A stretch of DNA of 10,336 bases from Fimbriimonadaceae bacterium (GCA_025451715.1 JANWJY010000152.1:1-10336), one strand, 5' to 3'. Positions 1 through 7,421 are shown, counted from the stretch's first letter. Made by a program: numbers and translations. The notes: a model not told the origin generated them from the sequence alone.

Positions 1-9
1 CAAAAAGCC

Positions 10-1392
10 GTGAGCCGCAAACACTTCGGTACTGACGGCGTCCGTGGGGTCGCCAACGAGAAACTGACGCCAGAGTTTGCGTTCTCGATGGGTCAGGCAG
101 CCGGTCGCTGGCTCGTCGCTTCTGGACAGTCTCCGCGCGCCGTGATGGGACGCGACACGCGCCGTAGCGGGCCCATGCTCGGCGCGGCGCTCGCGTCGGG
201 GTTTTGTTCGGTAGGCGTCGATGTTGTCGCGATGGGAGTCGTACCGACAGGGTGCGTCAGCTTTGTCGCACGTACAGGCGAATTCGACATTGGTGCCGTG
301 ATCTCTGCCAGTCACAACCCTGCGCCCGACAATGGTATCAAGCTGATGGGCCACGATGGCTGCAAGCTCCCTGAATCGGTTGAGGAGGAGATCGAGCGGC
401 TGATGGAGACGCCATTGAGAACTCGCCCGCTCGGCTCATACGTCGGCGACCTAGTCACCGACCGAAGCGAGGTCAGCAGGTACATGCAGTTCCTGGAGTC
501 GCTTGTGCCCGAGGGGCTGGACGGACTGAACCTGGCGGTCGACGGCTCGCACGGTGCGGCATTTGAGCTTGGGCCCGAGATCTTCCGTGCGCTCGGTGCG
601 TCCGTGAAGTGCATCGGCGTCTCGCCCGACGGCATGAACATCAACGCTGGCTGCGGGGCGACGAAGCCTGAAGCGGTTCAAGAGTTCACGAAGTCGAGTG
701 GTTCGCACTTCGGCGTCTCTTTCGACGGCGATGCCGACCGCGCTGTGTTCTCGGATGAGAAGGGAAGGTTGATAAACGGGGACAGGACGATGGCGATTTG
801 GTGCGCGCACTGGTCGAAGCAGGGCGCGCTCAATCCGCCGATCGTCGTTGGAACGGTCATGAGCAACGGGGGGTTTGAGGCGTACATGAATTCTCAGGGG
901 ATCAGTCTCGAGCGCACGCCAGTCGGCGACAAGCACGTAGCCCAAAGGCTCCGCGATACGGGCGCGAAGGTCGGCGGCGAGCAGAGCGGTCACATCATCT
1001 TTCCTGAGCACGGCCCGACAGGCGATGGACTAGTCACCGCGCTTGAAGTGTTGCGAGTGCTCAAGCGCGAGGGAAGGCACGCCAGCGAGTTCTATGGCGA
1101 CTTTGAGAGCTTTCCGCAGCTCCTGGTGAACGTAAAGGTGAGCGACCAGAAGGGATGGGACTCTGTGCCTGCGGTGGCCGCTGCGCTTAAGAACGCGGAG
1201 ACCGAGCTCGACGGCAATGGTCGCATCAGCGTCCGTGCCAGCGGCACGCAGCCGATGCTCAGGGTCATGGTAGAGGCGAACAGCTCGCAACTGCGCGACA
1301 GACTTGTGGACGAAATCGTCGGTACGCTCCAGCGCGAGCTTTCCGGGGAGATTTACAGCCGAGTGGACTTGACTTATGCTTTGGGCGATTGA
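10..1392 (+). CDS. glmM: Phosphoglucosamine mutase
   Basis: This cytoplasmic enzyme converts glucosamine-6-phosphate to glucosamine-1-phosphate, the step before UDP-GlcNAc for peptidoglycan and lipopolysaccharide. The 460-residue length is normal for the family and all four signature regions are visible. They are the N-terminal FGTDGVRG, the phosphoserine loop SASHNP with the catalytic serine at residue 101, the metal-binding loop DGDADR at 239-244, and the sugar-binding GEQSGH at 323-328. The C-terminal phosphate-binding loop at 409-415 reads RASGTQP, where most members have Glu before the Pro. The start is GTG. Only nine bases precede it in the window, so the ribosome binding site and promoter cannot be judged. 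The 3' end overlaps coaX by 17 bases, which suggests cotranscription. The closely related phosphomannomutases are less likely given the SASHNP and GEQSGH motifs and the GlmM-like N-terminus. Confidence 0.97.
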   Translation: MSRKHFGTDGVRGVANEKLTPEFAFSMGQAAGRWLVASGQSPRAVMGRDTRRSGPMLGAALASGFCSVGVDVVAMGVVPTGCVSFVARTGEFDIGAVISASHNPAPDNGIKLMGHDGCKLPESVEEEIERLMETPLRTRPLGSYVGDLVTDRSEVSRYMQFLESLVPEGLDGLNLAVDGSHGAAFELGPEIFRALGASVKCIGVSPDGMNINAGCGATKPEAVQEFTKSSGSHFGVSFDGDADRAVFSDEKGRLINGDRTMAIWCAHWSKQGALNPPIVVGTVMSNGGFEAYMNSQGISLERTPVGDKHVAQRLRDTGAKVGGEQSGHIIFPEHGPTGDGLVTALEVLRVLKREGRHASEFYGDFESFPQLLVNVKVSDQKGWDSVPAVAAALKNAETELDGNGRISVRASGTQPMLRVMVEANSSQLRDRLVDEIVGTLQRELSGEIYSRVDLTYALGD

Positions 1393-2137
1393 CGTCGGCA
1401 ACACGCACACGGTCGTCGGACTCTACGACGGCGAATGGAGGCAGCTCTGGCGCCTCGACACCCACCACTATTCGACCGAAGACGAGCTTGCGCAGATCCT
1501 GAGAGGGCTGTGTGATTTGTCTTCTGTCGGTTTCACTGCAGACGGGGTCGTGATCGCGTCGGTCGTGCCCAGGCTGGACCGTGTGCTTGAGACTTTCGCC
1601 ACAAAGTGGCTCAAGACAACTCCGAAGTTCCTCAGGACCGGCGACCAAGTCGGGCTCAAAGTCGACTACAGCCCGTCGAACGCGGTCGGTGCGGATCGCC
1701 TTGCGAATGCTCTTGGCGCCCTCGCTAAGGTGAAGCCGCCGTTGATCGTCGTCGATTTCGGCACTGCCACGACGTTCGACACTGTCGACAAGGACGGAAC
1801 CTACGTTGGCGGGGCGATCATGCCAGGGCCGGAAGTCGGAGCTGCGTCTCTCGCCTCCCGTACGGCAAAGCTCCCTTCAGTTTCACTGGAGCGGCCAGGC
1901 GCTGCAATAGGGAAGAACGTCGTCGGCTCGCTCCAATCGGGCATAGTGCTCGGCTACGCCGACGCGGTGGACGGACTCGTGAGAAGGATCAAGAAGGAGC
2001 TCGGCGGCACAGTTTCCGTGCTTGCGACCGGCGGGCTCGGTGAAGTCTACACAGACGTTTGTGAAGAGATCCAAGAGTACGACCCGCACTTGACCCTCGA
2101 TGGACTGCGTATCGCGATGGAACGAATGAAGGGCTAG
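1376..2137 (+). CDS. coaX: Type III pantothenate kinase
   Basis: This enzyme phosphorylates pantothenate, the first committed step of coenzyme A synthesis, in the cytoplasm. It belongs to the ASKHA (acetate and sugar kinase/Hsc70/actin) fold. The 253-residue protein has the family motifs in order: the N-terminal phosphate-binding DVGNT at 6-10, GADR at 105-108 with the probable catalytic Asp107, DFGTATTFD at 127-135, GGAIMPG at 145-151, and a C-terminal TGGL followed by LDGL. Type III enzymes are not feedback-inhibited by CoA and typically need a monovalent cation, as known for the family. The ATG start lies inside the end of glmM (17-base overlap). No strong Shine-Dalgarno precedes it, so translation may be coupled to glmM. 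The TAG stop overlaps the stop of the opposite-strand gene. The family call is secure. Confidence 0.96.
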   Translation: MLWAIDVGNTHTVVGLYDGEWRQLWRLDTHHYSTEDELAQILRGLCDLSSVGFTADGVVIASVVPRLDRVLETFATKWLKTTPKFLRTGDQVGLKVDYSPSNAVGADRLANALGALAKVKPPLIVVDFGTATTFDTVDKDGTYVGGAIMPGPEVGAASLASRTAKLPSVSLERPGAAIGKNVVGSLQSGIVLGYADAVDGLVRRIKKELGGTVSVLATGGLGEVYTDVCEEIQEYDPHLTLDGLRIAMERMKG

Positions 2138-3012
2138 AACTCTTCGCCTAGCGCGACCTTCTTGAGCATCTCTTCAAACCGCAGCGGGTCTTTTACAATC
2201 TTTTGGCCAAAATAGGTCGAGCCCATGTTGAACGCAATGCCCGAGACTCCGGCGCGCCGCGTGTATTTGCTGATCTTGCCTGCGATGATCCAGTCGGCGG
2301 CCTTGTCCATGTTCGGCTCGGGCACTAGGTACCTCGCCATCATGCGCAGCCACCGGTCAATCGGATGGATATAGATGCGGTCTGCGGGCTCGACCTTGTC
2401 CTCATAGCCGAACAGATACACCACATCGCGCATAAAGGTGGAAGTGCTCTTTGGCCCGACCCCGCGGATGTCGACGATGCGCTCGAACTGCGGCTCGAGC
2501 CGCCGCGTCTGCGCGATGCCGTCGAGCATCCAGTTTGCGATGGATCCGACTCTGTCGCTCTGGAAGATCTCTTGCTCAAGTTCGAGCATGCCTTGGATCA
2601 GCCCACGGTTCTGAGCCTCATTGTTCTTGCGGCGTCTTTCCAGACAGACAGCGGCAAACGCCTCCCATAGGGCCGTCCCGTCTTCGAGCTTCATGACTTC
2701 GTCAAAGCTTCCATCGGCCTGCACGCGGACGACTGCCTCAGAGGCAAACGTAGCGAGCTCGTCGCGGTCTTTGCCTCGCCGCGCAAACGCATAGTGGCAG
2801 TAGAAGGCGAGCAGGCTCCCGCGCGACGTCATGTACGCCTCTCGGATCAGCTCGGGATCTTCTTGTTCGATGCCTAGCACACGACGGAGGTGAGGGTACA
2901 GGAACTCGTCAGCGTACTTCTTGCCGAACTCCTCGGCCACCCGCTTGAATACCTTGACCGCCCGCGGGTCGAGTTCAATCGCGGGAGGCCGCTGTCTCCT
3001 TTCACGCTCCAT
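2134..3012 (-). CDS. Helix-hairpin-helix DNA-glycosylase-like protein
   Basis: The 292-residue protein is charged and has no signal peptide, so it is probably cytoplasmic. Residues 178-225 resemble the core of the HhH-GPD superfamily (endonuclease III, MutY, OGG). A hairpin reading IRGVGPKS places Lys188 where endonuclease III has its catalytic lysine. Further on, IHPIDRW places Asp219 where that family has its catalytic aspartate. No C-terminal cysteine cluster for an iron-sulphur centre is present. The first 170 residues look helical and do not match a domain I recognise. By inference it is a base-excision-repair glycosylase/lyase or a DNA-binding relative; the substrate is unknown. It is the last gene of the minus-strand operon, 26 bases after the caspase-like gene, and its role there is not obvious. 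The ATG has no clear Shine-Dalgarno, only an A-rich leader. Its 3' end converges on coaX with a 4-base overlap. Confidence 0.72.
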   Translation of the reverse strand: MERERRQRPPAIELDPRAVKVFKRVAEEFGKKYADEFLYPHLRRVLGIEQEDPELIREAYMTSRGSLLAFYCHYAFARRGKDRDELATFASEAVVRVQADGSFDEVMKLEDGTALWEAFAAVCLERRRKNNEAQNRGLIQGMLELEQEIFQSDRVGSIANWMLDGIAQTRRLEPQFERIVDIRGVGPKSTSTFMRDVVYLFGYEDKVEPADRIYIHPIDRWLRMMARYLVPEPNMDKAADWIIAGKISKYTRRAGVSGIAFNMGSTYFGQKIVKDPLRFEEMLKKVALGEEF

Positions 3013-3029
3013 TTTTTGTTTCTACTGCC

Positions 3030-3056
3030 GCCGACGCTTCAGAAACGCGCGTCGGC
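3030..3056. repeat. GC-rich inverted repeat around the caspase-like gene stop
   Basis: The 8-base arms GCCGACGC (3030-3037) and GCGTCGGC (3049-3056) are perfectly complementary, with an 11-base loop that contains the TGA stop of the caspase-like gene (3039-3041). The minus-strand RNA downstream is A-rich, not U-rich, so this is not a standard intrinsic terminator. It precedes the HhH gene and could stabilise the upstream mRNA or reduce expression of the last gene. Confidence 0.5.
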
Positions 3057-4394
3057 CGGCAAAACGGTCAAAACGGGCAGCGTAGGTGTCTGCGGGCCGC
3101 CTCCTTGGCGCATCCTGCGGAACACCTGCCATACGAACTCTGTGACAGGAATCTGGTTTGACCGGAAGTCCGTCAAGATGTCGACGACCGCCTGCGTGTA
3201 GGCCCCGACCTCCTTCCCGCCGGTTACAAGCGAATTGATAGGATTGCCAGGAATCGTCGCGTGCGCCTGAGAAACGCGGCCGAAGAGCGGCGTCTCCTTA
3301 CCGAAGTAGAGGCCCGCCGTGATCGGTCGCGCTACCTGAGTGAACGCGAATACGCTCGCGCCCTTTTGGATGAACGCCTTGTAGATGTCGCTCACCGCGA
3401 CCATTCTGGACGAGTCCTGAGGCGTCTCGGCATCGATTCCCGCATAGTAGTCCTTGCCCGCGATGTTGAACCCAAGTCCGGAGTAATAGACGAACACAGT
3501 TCCGTCCTGCGGCATCCGGTCAGCGATCGCCTTCACGCTCGCCATGATTTGCGCGGCCGTCGCGTTTACCACGACGTCGATGTTGGCCTCGGCGTAGCCC
3601 GCGTGCTGCACCAGCGCGTCGCGGATGAGCACCGCGTCGGAAGCCGCATAGGCGATTTTCTCATCGGCCATCATGCTTTCGCCGTTGCCAATGATGATCG
3701 CGTACTTGGTGGGAATGACCGGAACACGGCCTGCGAGGGCAGTCATTTCGCCCTGTAAAGGCGGCGAACCTATCGCAGTCGTCCCCGTTCCTGCAGAATT
3801 GAGCTGTGCTGCCGGGATTACCGTCGTTTTGGGTCCCGTGCCTGTCGAGCCTCCTGACCTCTGGATCAGGTTATTGACCTCGGCCCTCTCCTCCGGTGTG
3901 AGGAGGGCCCCATCGACCTTCCACTTGAGCGAGCCGCGCTGAGAGTCAAGCATCGCCTTGTTGGCGTCGAGCTTTTGAATGTCGTTGACATTCGCGTAAA
4001 TACGATTAAGGAAGAAGTAAGTCTCAGCGCTGCCCTGACCTTTGGCGAGCAAGACCTCGAACTGTTTCGCTGCCTCCTCGAGGGCCGCCGTCCTCTCTCG
4101 ACCTTCCAGGAGGAAGGCCTGACGATAGGCGCAGTAGGCCGCGCCAAAGTTTGGCGAGTACGGGGATCCATTTCGCCACTTTCGCGGTTCAGTGACGGGG
4201 CCGGGTAGTGAAGTCGGATCGCTCTGGTCTTCTGGCCTGAGGGCAATCGCCTCAGCGAACGCTGAGCGCGCACCGGACCAGTCGCCCGCCGACATGAGCG
4301 CAAGCGCTTTGTTATAGGCGTCGCTCCAGCCTTGCGCGTTGGCTAAGCCAGCAACGAGGAAGAAGAGGACGAGGGTCAGTGAGCGAATCTTCAT
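3039..4394 (-). CDS. Secreted TPR and caspase-fold protein, probably catalytically dead
   Basis: The 451-residue protein begins with a clear signal peptide, charged MKIR followed by a hydrophobic stretch and ending near ANAQ at 18-21. It should therefore be exported. Residues 22-57 and about 84-150 look like tetratricopeptide repeats. Residues 180-215 form a Gly/Ser/Thr-rich linker. Residues 228-435 resemble a peptidase C14 (caspase/metacaspase) domain, with KYAIIIGN as the first strand, an ASDA helix start, TVFVYYSG at 299-305, and a late VFRRMRQ...QTP region. The catalytic His expected in YYSGHG is Leu307. The segment corresponding to DACRN reads QVARP at 353-357, so the expected catalytic Cys is Ala355. 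A scaffold or binding role is more likely than proteolysis; this is inference from an alignment by eye. Its ATG overlaps the TGA of the beta-barrel gene as ATGA, implying translational coupling and a shared envelope function. Confidence 0.8.
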   Translation of the reverse strand: MKIRSLTLVLFFLVAGLANAQGWSDAYNKALALMSAGDWSGARSAFAEAIALRPEDQSDPTSLPGPVTEPRKWRNGSPYSPNFGAAYCAYRQAFLLEGRERTAALEEAAKQFEVLLAKGQGSAETYFFLNRIYANVNDIQKLDANKAMLDSQRGSLKWKVDGALLTPEERAEVNNLIQRSGGSTGTGPKTTVIPAAQLNSAGTGTTAIGSPPLQGEMTALAGRVPVIPTKYAIIIGNGESMMADEKIAYAASDAVLIRDALVQHAGYAEANIDVVVNATAAQIMASVKAIADRMPQDGTVFVYYSGLGFNIAGKDYYAGIDAETPQDSSRMVAVSDIYKAFIQKGASVFAFTQVARPITAGLYFGKETPLFGRVSQAHATIPGNPINSLVTGGKEVGAYTQAVVDILTDFRSNQIPVTEFVWQVFRRMRQGGGPQTPTLPVLTVLPADARF

Positions 4395-5518
4395 TTTCCG
4401 CCTAACAAGTATGTGATCGAAAGAGCAACGTCGAGAGCGCTTCCGCTCGTCGGCTTCGCAAAGCTCAGGTCGAGCGCGAAGTCGGAGCCCAGCGGTCGGT
4501 ACCCCGCGCCAAATGTGAACGCGTCTCTGTCACGAAATCCGTCGCCACCGGCGGGCACGACCGTGTACCCAAACCGCAACGGCATCCTCGCATTCCAGCG
4601 AACCATGCCGAACTCCATGCCGACGTTGAACACCGTGTAGCTCTCACGTGCGAAGACCTTGTTGGTCTGGCCGCCGAAGAAGTGTGAGGCCTGCGCGCCG
4701 TACAGGAGGTACTCGTTGTTCGACTTGTCCTTTCGCGTCGCAAAGCCCGCTGAGACCCGACCAGGAATGCGGTCGAGATAGCTCTCCGTTTCGGCGTTGC
4801 CAGAGAGGTCGATCGGAGACTGGGCGCTGATTCCGAAGCTCGAGTTTCCACCGACTGACATCATCGCTCCGGCGACGATGCCAAACCCGAGTCCCGAGCC
4901 CGAGTTGTCTGCTGATACCGAGCCGACAAACGTGCTTCCATTGAAAAGGTCGTAGTCCTGCCGGTTGAGGATGTACTGGTTCGCGATCACAAGGCCAACT
5001 CCGTAATTGGCCCCGCCACCGGTGGAGCCTGCGCCGTACGAGATCGTGAACAAGTCTGTCTGGGACCGGAAGAGCTCTTCGTAGTTCTCAACCGTGAGCG
5101 CACCATCCGACAAGCCGCTTCCAGACCGCTCGTCGCGGAAAAACCCTGAGCGCGTATAGCTGACGCCCAGCGCGCCCCGACCCATAGGGAACGCGTAGCC
5201 CACGTGCGTCATGCCAAACGCACCCGAGTCCAGCTCGGTCGAAAAGTCCGGGTCGTTGAAATCGCCCGATATCGTGGTACGCGATTCGGGCATGTTGCGG
5301 TATGCGACCCCGTATTGGGCTTGCGATATGAATCCGAGCCCTGCCGGGTTAGCGTTGGCCGAAAACGTGTTTGAGTCAGTAACGTACGTCGCACCGCCGA
5401 GTCCCATCGCCCTGCCTCCGGCGTCCAGCGCGGTCATGAGGTCGGGGATCTGGGCGGTGGCGCTGACGCTCAGCGTCAGCGCGAGTGTGGCGAGAGAGAA
5501 GAGCTTCCTTGCGTTCAC
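4391..5518 (-). CDS. Outer-membrane beta-barrel protein, PorV/FadL-like
   Basis: This predicted 375-residue protein starts at GTG 5518. It has a good Shine-Dalgarno (AAGGA, 8 bases upstream) and opens directly with a signal peptide ending ATA before Gln23. An in-frame ATG at 5602 is possible, but it would overlap the preceding gene by 47 bases and put 28 polar residues ahead of the signal peptide, so I reject it. Just after cleavage comes GGRAMGLGGA at 34-43, then NANPAGLG at 55-62. This pattern is typical of PorV/PorQ and the UPF0164 and OmpP1/FadL-like barrels. The rest is alternating beta-strand sequence rich in Gly, Tyr and Phe, ending in an amphipathic strand (ALSITYLLGG). It should sit in the outer membrane. 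PorV relatives shuttle or anchor type IX-secreted proteins and FadL relatives carry hydrophobic compounds; neither is shown here. It is coupled to the downstream caspase-like gene by an ATGA overlap. Confidence 0.82.
   Translation of the reverse strand: MNARKLFSLATLALTLSVSATAQIPDLMTALDAGGRAMGLGGATYVTDSNTFSANANPAGLGFISQAQYGVAYRNMPESRTTISGDFNDPDFSTELDSGAFGMTHVGYAFPMGRGALGVSYTRSGFFRDERSGSGLSDGALTVENYEELFRSQTDLFTISYGAGSTGGGANYGVGLVIANQYILNRQDYDLFNGSTFVGSVSADNSGSGLGFGIVAGAMMSVGGNSSFGISAQSPIDLSGNAETESYLDRIPGRVSAGFATRKDKSNNEYLLYGAQASHFFGGQTNKVFARESYTVFNVGMEFGMVRWNARMPLRFGYTVVPAGGDGFRDRDAFTFGAGYRPLGSDFALDLSFAKPTSGSALDVALSITYLLGGK
5460..5482. repeat. 23-base palindrome in the barrel-gene signal-peptide codons
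   Basis: Two perfect 11-base arms (GCGCTGACGCT and its reverse complement) flank a single central base. In the minus-strand mRNA this would give a 10-bp GC-rich stem with a TGA loop, covering bases 37-59 of the coding sequence. It lies within the codons for LALTLSVSA. It lacks a T-tract and is not a terminator. It could affect early translation of the barrel gene or bind a protein, or it may follow from codon choice in a repetitive hydrophobic segment. Confidence 0.6.
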
Positions 5519-5525
5519 TTTGCTT

Positions 5526-5530
5526 TTCCT
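5526..5530 (-). promoter_or_regulatory. Ribosome binding site fixing the barrel-gene start at GTG 5518
   Basis: Read on the minus strand, the leader contains AAAGGA, with the AAGGA core ending 8 bases before GTG 5518. This spacing is near ideal and supports the GTG start that begins the signal peptide, rather than the upstream in-frame ATG at 5602. The position is approximate to one or two bases. Confidence 0.6.
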
Positions 5531-5555
5531 TTGTAGTAATGACTTCCGACAGTGA

Positions 5556-6581
5556 CTAGTTGCCGTTCCTGTTGCGTGTGTCCCCTGAGTTCCGGTCCTC
5601 ACCTCTGGTCCTACCTCGGGTCATGCTGACAACGACCTCTTGAACCACGGCCACGTTTCCCGCGCGGTCGATGGCGTCAATGACGATCTTGAACTGGTCT
5701 GGGGTGTTCCCGGTTGTCTTGATGCGGCCCGTCCAAGTGATTGTGTCCCCGGAAGAATTGATCGACCGCCTTGGGACTAGCCCAATCAGCGCGTCGCTCA
5801 TCGTCAGCATCCGGACTCTGACGCCAGTCCAGTGGATCGAGCCTTGGAACTGGTCAGAAATCTCCACGACGACGGCAAGCGTAGAGCCTGGCCTAATCGC
5901 GCTGCCAAATGTCGGGGCAAGAATCGTGGAGCTCGGGTTGATCCGGTCCACTGTGACCGCGATCTCCTTGTTGCTCGTATTCCCGGCCTTGTCCTCTACC
6001 GAGACGCTGATGGTCTGGGGGCCGTCGGTCACGACGGTCGACGAGTCCCAGTTCACGTTGACAAGGTTCGTCGAACCGCTGTTGTTCGGAATGTCGCCAC
6101 CGTTGATCTGGACGCGCCACTCCTCGACGTTCGGCTCAACAAGGTCGATCACGATGGGAACGTTTCCTCGCACATATGAGCCCGCCAACGGGTTCGAGTT
6201 GCCGAACTTTGGAGCCTTGACGTCGACGATGACCGGAATCGGGGGGACGACGTTGTAGGTATTGCCTGGCTCGGTGACCTCAACTGTCAGCGTGTATGCT
6301 CCTTCTGGCGTTGATGGCGAGAAGTTCAACGGCACGTTGTTATCGATCTTGCCTTCAGAGTTCGGGGTGAAATTGCGCTGGACAGTGACGTTGACCCCTG
6401 GGTTCGAATCGAGCGTGGCCGTAACGATGACCGTGACCTCCACGACCGCTCCCGTGATCAGGAACTTGACGCTGTTCGAAGTTCCTAGGAAATCGCCTGC
6501 ATTGGGGGAGGTAACCGTAATGTTGCCGGCCCAAGCCACGGTGGCCAATAGGCCGAAAACTGCTATAGCAAAGCTCTTCAT
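5556..6581 (-). CDS. Secreted protein with three Ig-like modules
   Basis: The 341-residue protein has a signal peptide (MKSF, hydrophobic core, AWAG near residue 19) and is otherwise beta-rich. Three tandem Ig-like or fibronectin-like modules can be drawn, at about 20-121, 122-212 and 213-320. The second and third each end in the recognisable D.AGN motif (DKAGN at 197-201, DRAGN at 305-309) followed by a closing strand. This is typical of bacterial Ig-like surface or periplasmic proteins. The last 20 residues are a polar Arg/Asn/Gly-rich tail (TRGRTRGEDR and on) of unknown purpose. No catalytic domain, cell-wall anchor or lipobox is visible. The ATG has a strong Shine-Dalgarno (GAGGAG, 6-base spacing). 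It lies 24 bases after the HAD gene and 37 bases before the barrel gene, so it is probably part of the same envelope assembly. Binding partner and exact location are unknown. Confidence 0.75.
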   Translation of the reverse strand: MKSFAIAVFGLLATVAWAGNITVTSPNAGDFLGTSNSVKFLITGAVVEVTVIVTATLDSNPGVNVTVQRNFTPNSEGKIDNNVPLNFSPSTPEGAYTLTVEVTEPGNTYNVVPPIPVIVDVKAPKFGNSNPLAGSYVRGNVPIVIDLVEPNVEEWRVQINGGDIPNNSGSTNLVNVNWDSSTVVTDGPQTISVSVEDKAGNTSNKEIAVTVDRINPSSTILAPTFGSAIRPGSTLAVVVEISDQFQGSIHWTGVRVRMLTMSDALIGLVPRRSINSSGDTITWTGRIKTTGNTPDQFKIVIDAIDRAGNVAVVQEVVVSMTRGRTRGEDRNSGDTRNRNGN

Positions 6582-6605
6582 ATCAAACTCCTCGCGCCTG
6601 GCCCA

Positions 6606-7421
6606 CTAGTATAGCTCAGGCTCACGGCTCAGGGCAGCCCAGATGAACTCGGCGGCGCCGCCGTTATCGTTCGACGCCACTACTAGGTCGGCTTGTTCAC
6701 GGACCTCAGCCGCGCCGTTCGCCACAGCCCCTGAAAACCCGGCCCACCGCACCATTTCCAGGTCGTTCAGGTAGTCCCCGACTGCCGCGACCTCGTGACG
6801 CTGCAAGGAGAGTGCCGAAGCCACCGCCTTCAATCCGACGGACTTATCGATCCCGGGCGGCAAAAACTCGATGTATTCGGCCTCGCTCAGCACGATCTCC
6901 GCACCCGAAGAATCCAGTAGTTTTGACATTTCCTCGTGGTGCCGCAAGATGGCCTCACGGTCGTCGATGAACAGGATCTTCGTCGCCACGACCGCCCCCA
7001 TCGCGGCTGGGTCGATGACGCTCTGCTCCGTAATGCCCGTCCTAGCACGGTAGATACGGGCCCACTCGCCGTCTTGGGAGAAGTACACCTCGCCCCTTGT
7101 ATAGAGGTTCGTATGGACATTGTTAGTCCTGGCGTACTCGAGCACCACCCGGGCCAAGTCCTCCGGGAGGGAACTGTGGTGGATCTCCTCGCGGTCCAAT
7201 CCAAGCACATAGGCCCCGTTACAGCTCACGATCGGTCCGGCGAGCCCAAGTTGGTCAGCAAAGGGAAAAATCGTGCTCACAGCTCGCCCGCTTGCCAGGC
7301 AGACGATGACTCCCTGATCGACCGCGCTCTGGACGGCTTCTCTCGCTCGCAGCGAGAGCTCGCGGTCCGAGGTCAGGAGCGTTCCATCGAGGTCAAGGGC
7401 GATCAGACGGATTTGCGGCAC
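6606..7421 (-). CDS. HAD-superfamily phosphatase, Cof-type (IIB)
   Basis: This 271-residue cytoplasmic hydrolase has all four HAD motifs. Motif I is DLDGT at 10-14, with nucleophile Asp10 and acid/base Asp12. Motif II is Ser44 in ASGR. Motif III is Lys193 in IDKSVGL. Motif IV is GDYLND at 215-220, with Mg-binding Asp216 and Asp220. The cap of about 110 residues between motifs II and III marks the Cof/YbhA-like IIB subfamily, whose members dephosphorylate sugar phosphates, flavin precursors or similar small molecules. The substrate cannot be read from sequence. It is the first gene of the minus-strand operon, starting at GTG. No clear Shine-Dalgarno precedes it; a short inverted repeat occupies that spot. 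A link between this enzyme and the secreted genes behind it is not evident and may be only shared transcription. Confidence 0.93.
   Translation of the reverse strand: MPQIRLIALDLDGTLLTSDRELSLRAREAVQSAVDQGVIVCLASGRAVSTIFPFADQLGLAGPIVSCNGAYVLGLDREEIHHSSLPEDLARVVLEYARTNNVHTNLYTRGEVYFSQDGEWARIYRARTGITEQSVIDPAAMGAVVATKILFIDDREAILRHHEEMSKLLDSSGAEIVLSEAEYIEFLPPGIDKSVGLKAVASALSLQRHEVAAVGDYLNDLEMVRWAGFSGAVANGAAEVREQADLVVASNDNGGAAEFIWAALSREPELY

Noticed and set aside
451..1011. Long open frame on the minus strand within glmM
   Set aside because: It is antisense to a secure glmM gene, Arg-rich and low in structure-like pattern, as expected for a shadow frame in GC-rich DNA.
3882..3910. Imperfect GC-rich hairpin in the caspase-like gene
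   Set aside because: It has a bulge, no T-tract and lies over GAG/CTC codons in coding sequence, so codon composition explains it.
5519..5602. Longer N-terminus for the barrel protein from ATG 5602
   Set aside because: It would overlap the Ig-like gene by 47 bases and bury the signal peptide behind 28 polar residues. GTG 5518 has a well-placed Shine-Dalgarno.
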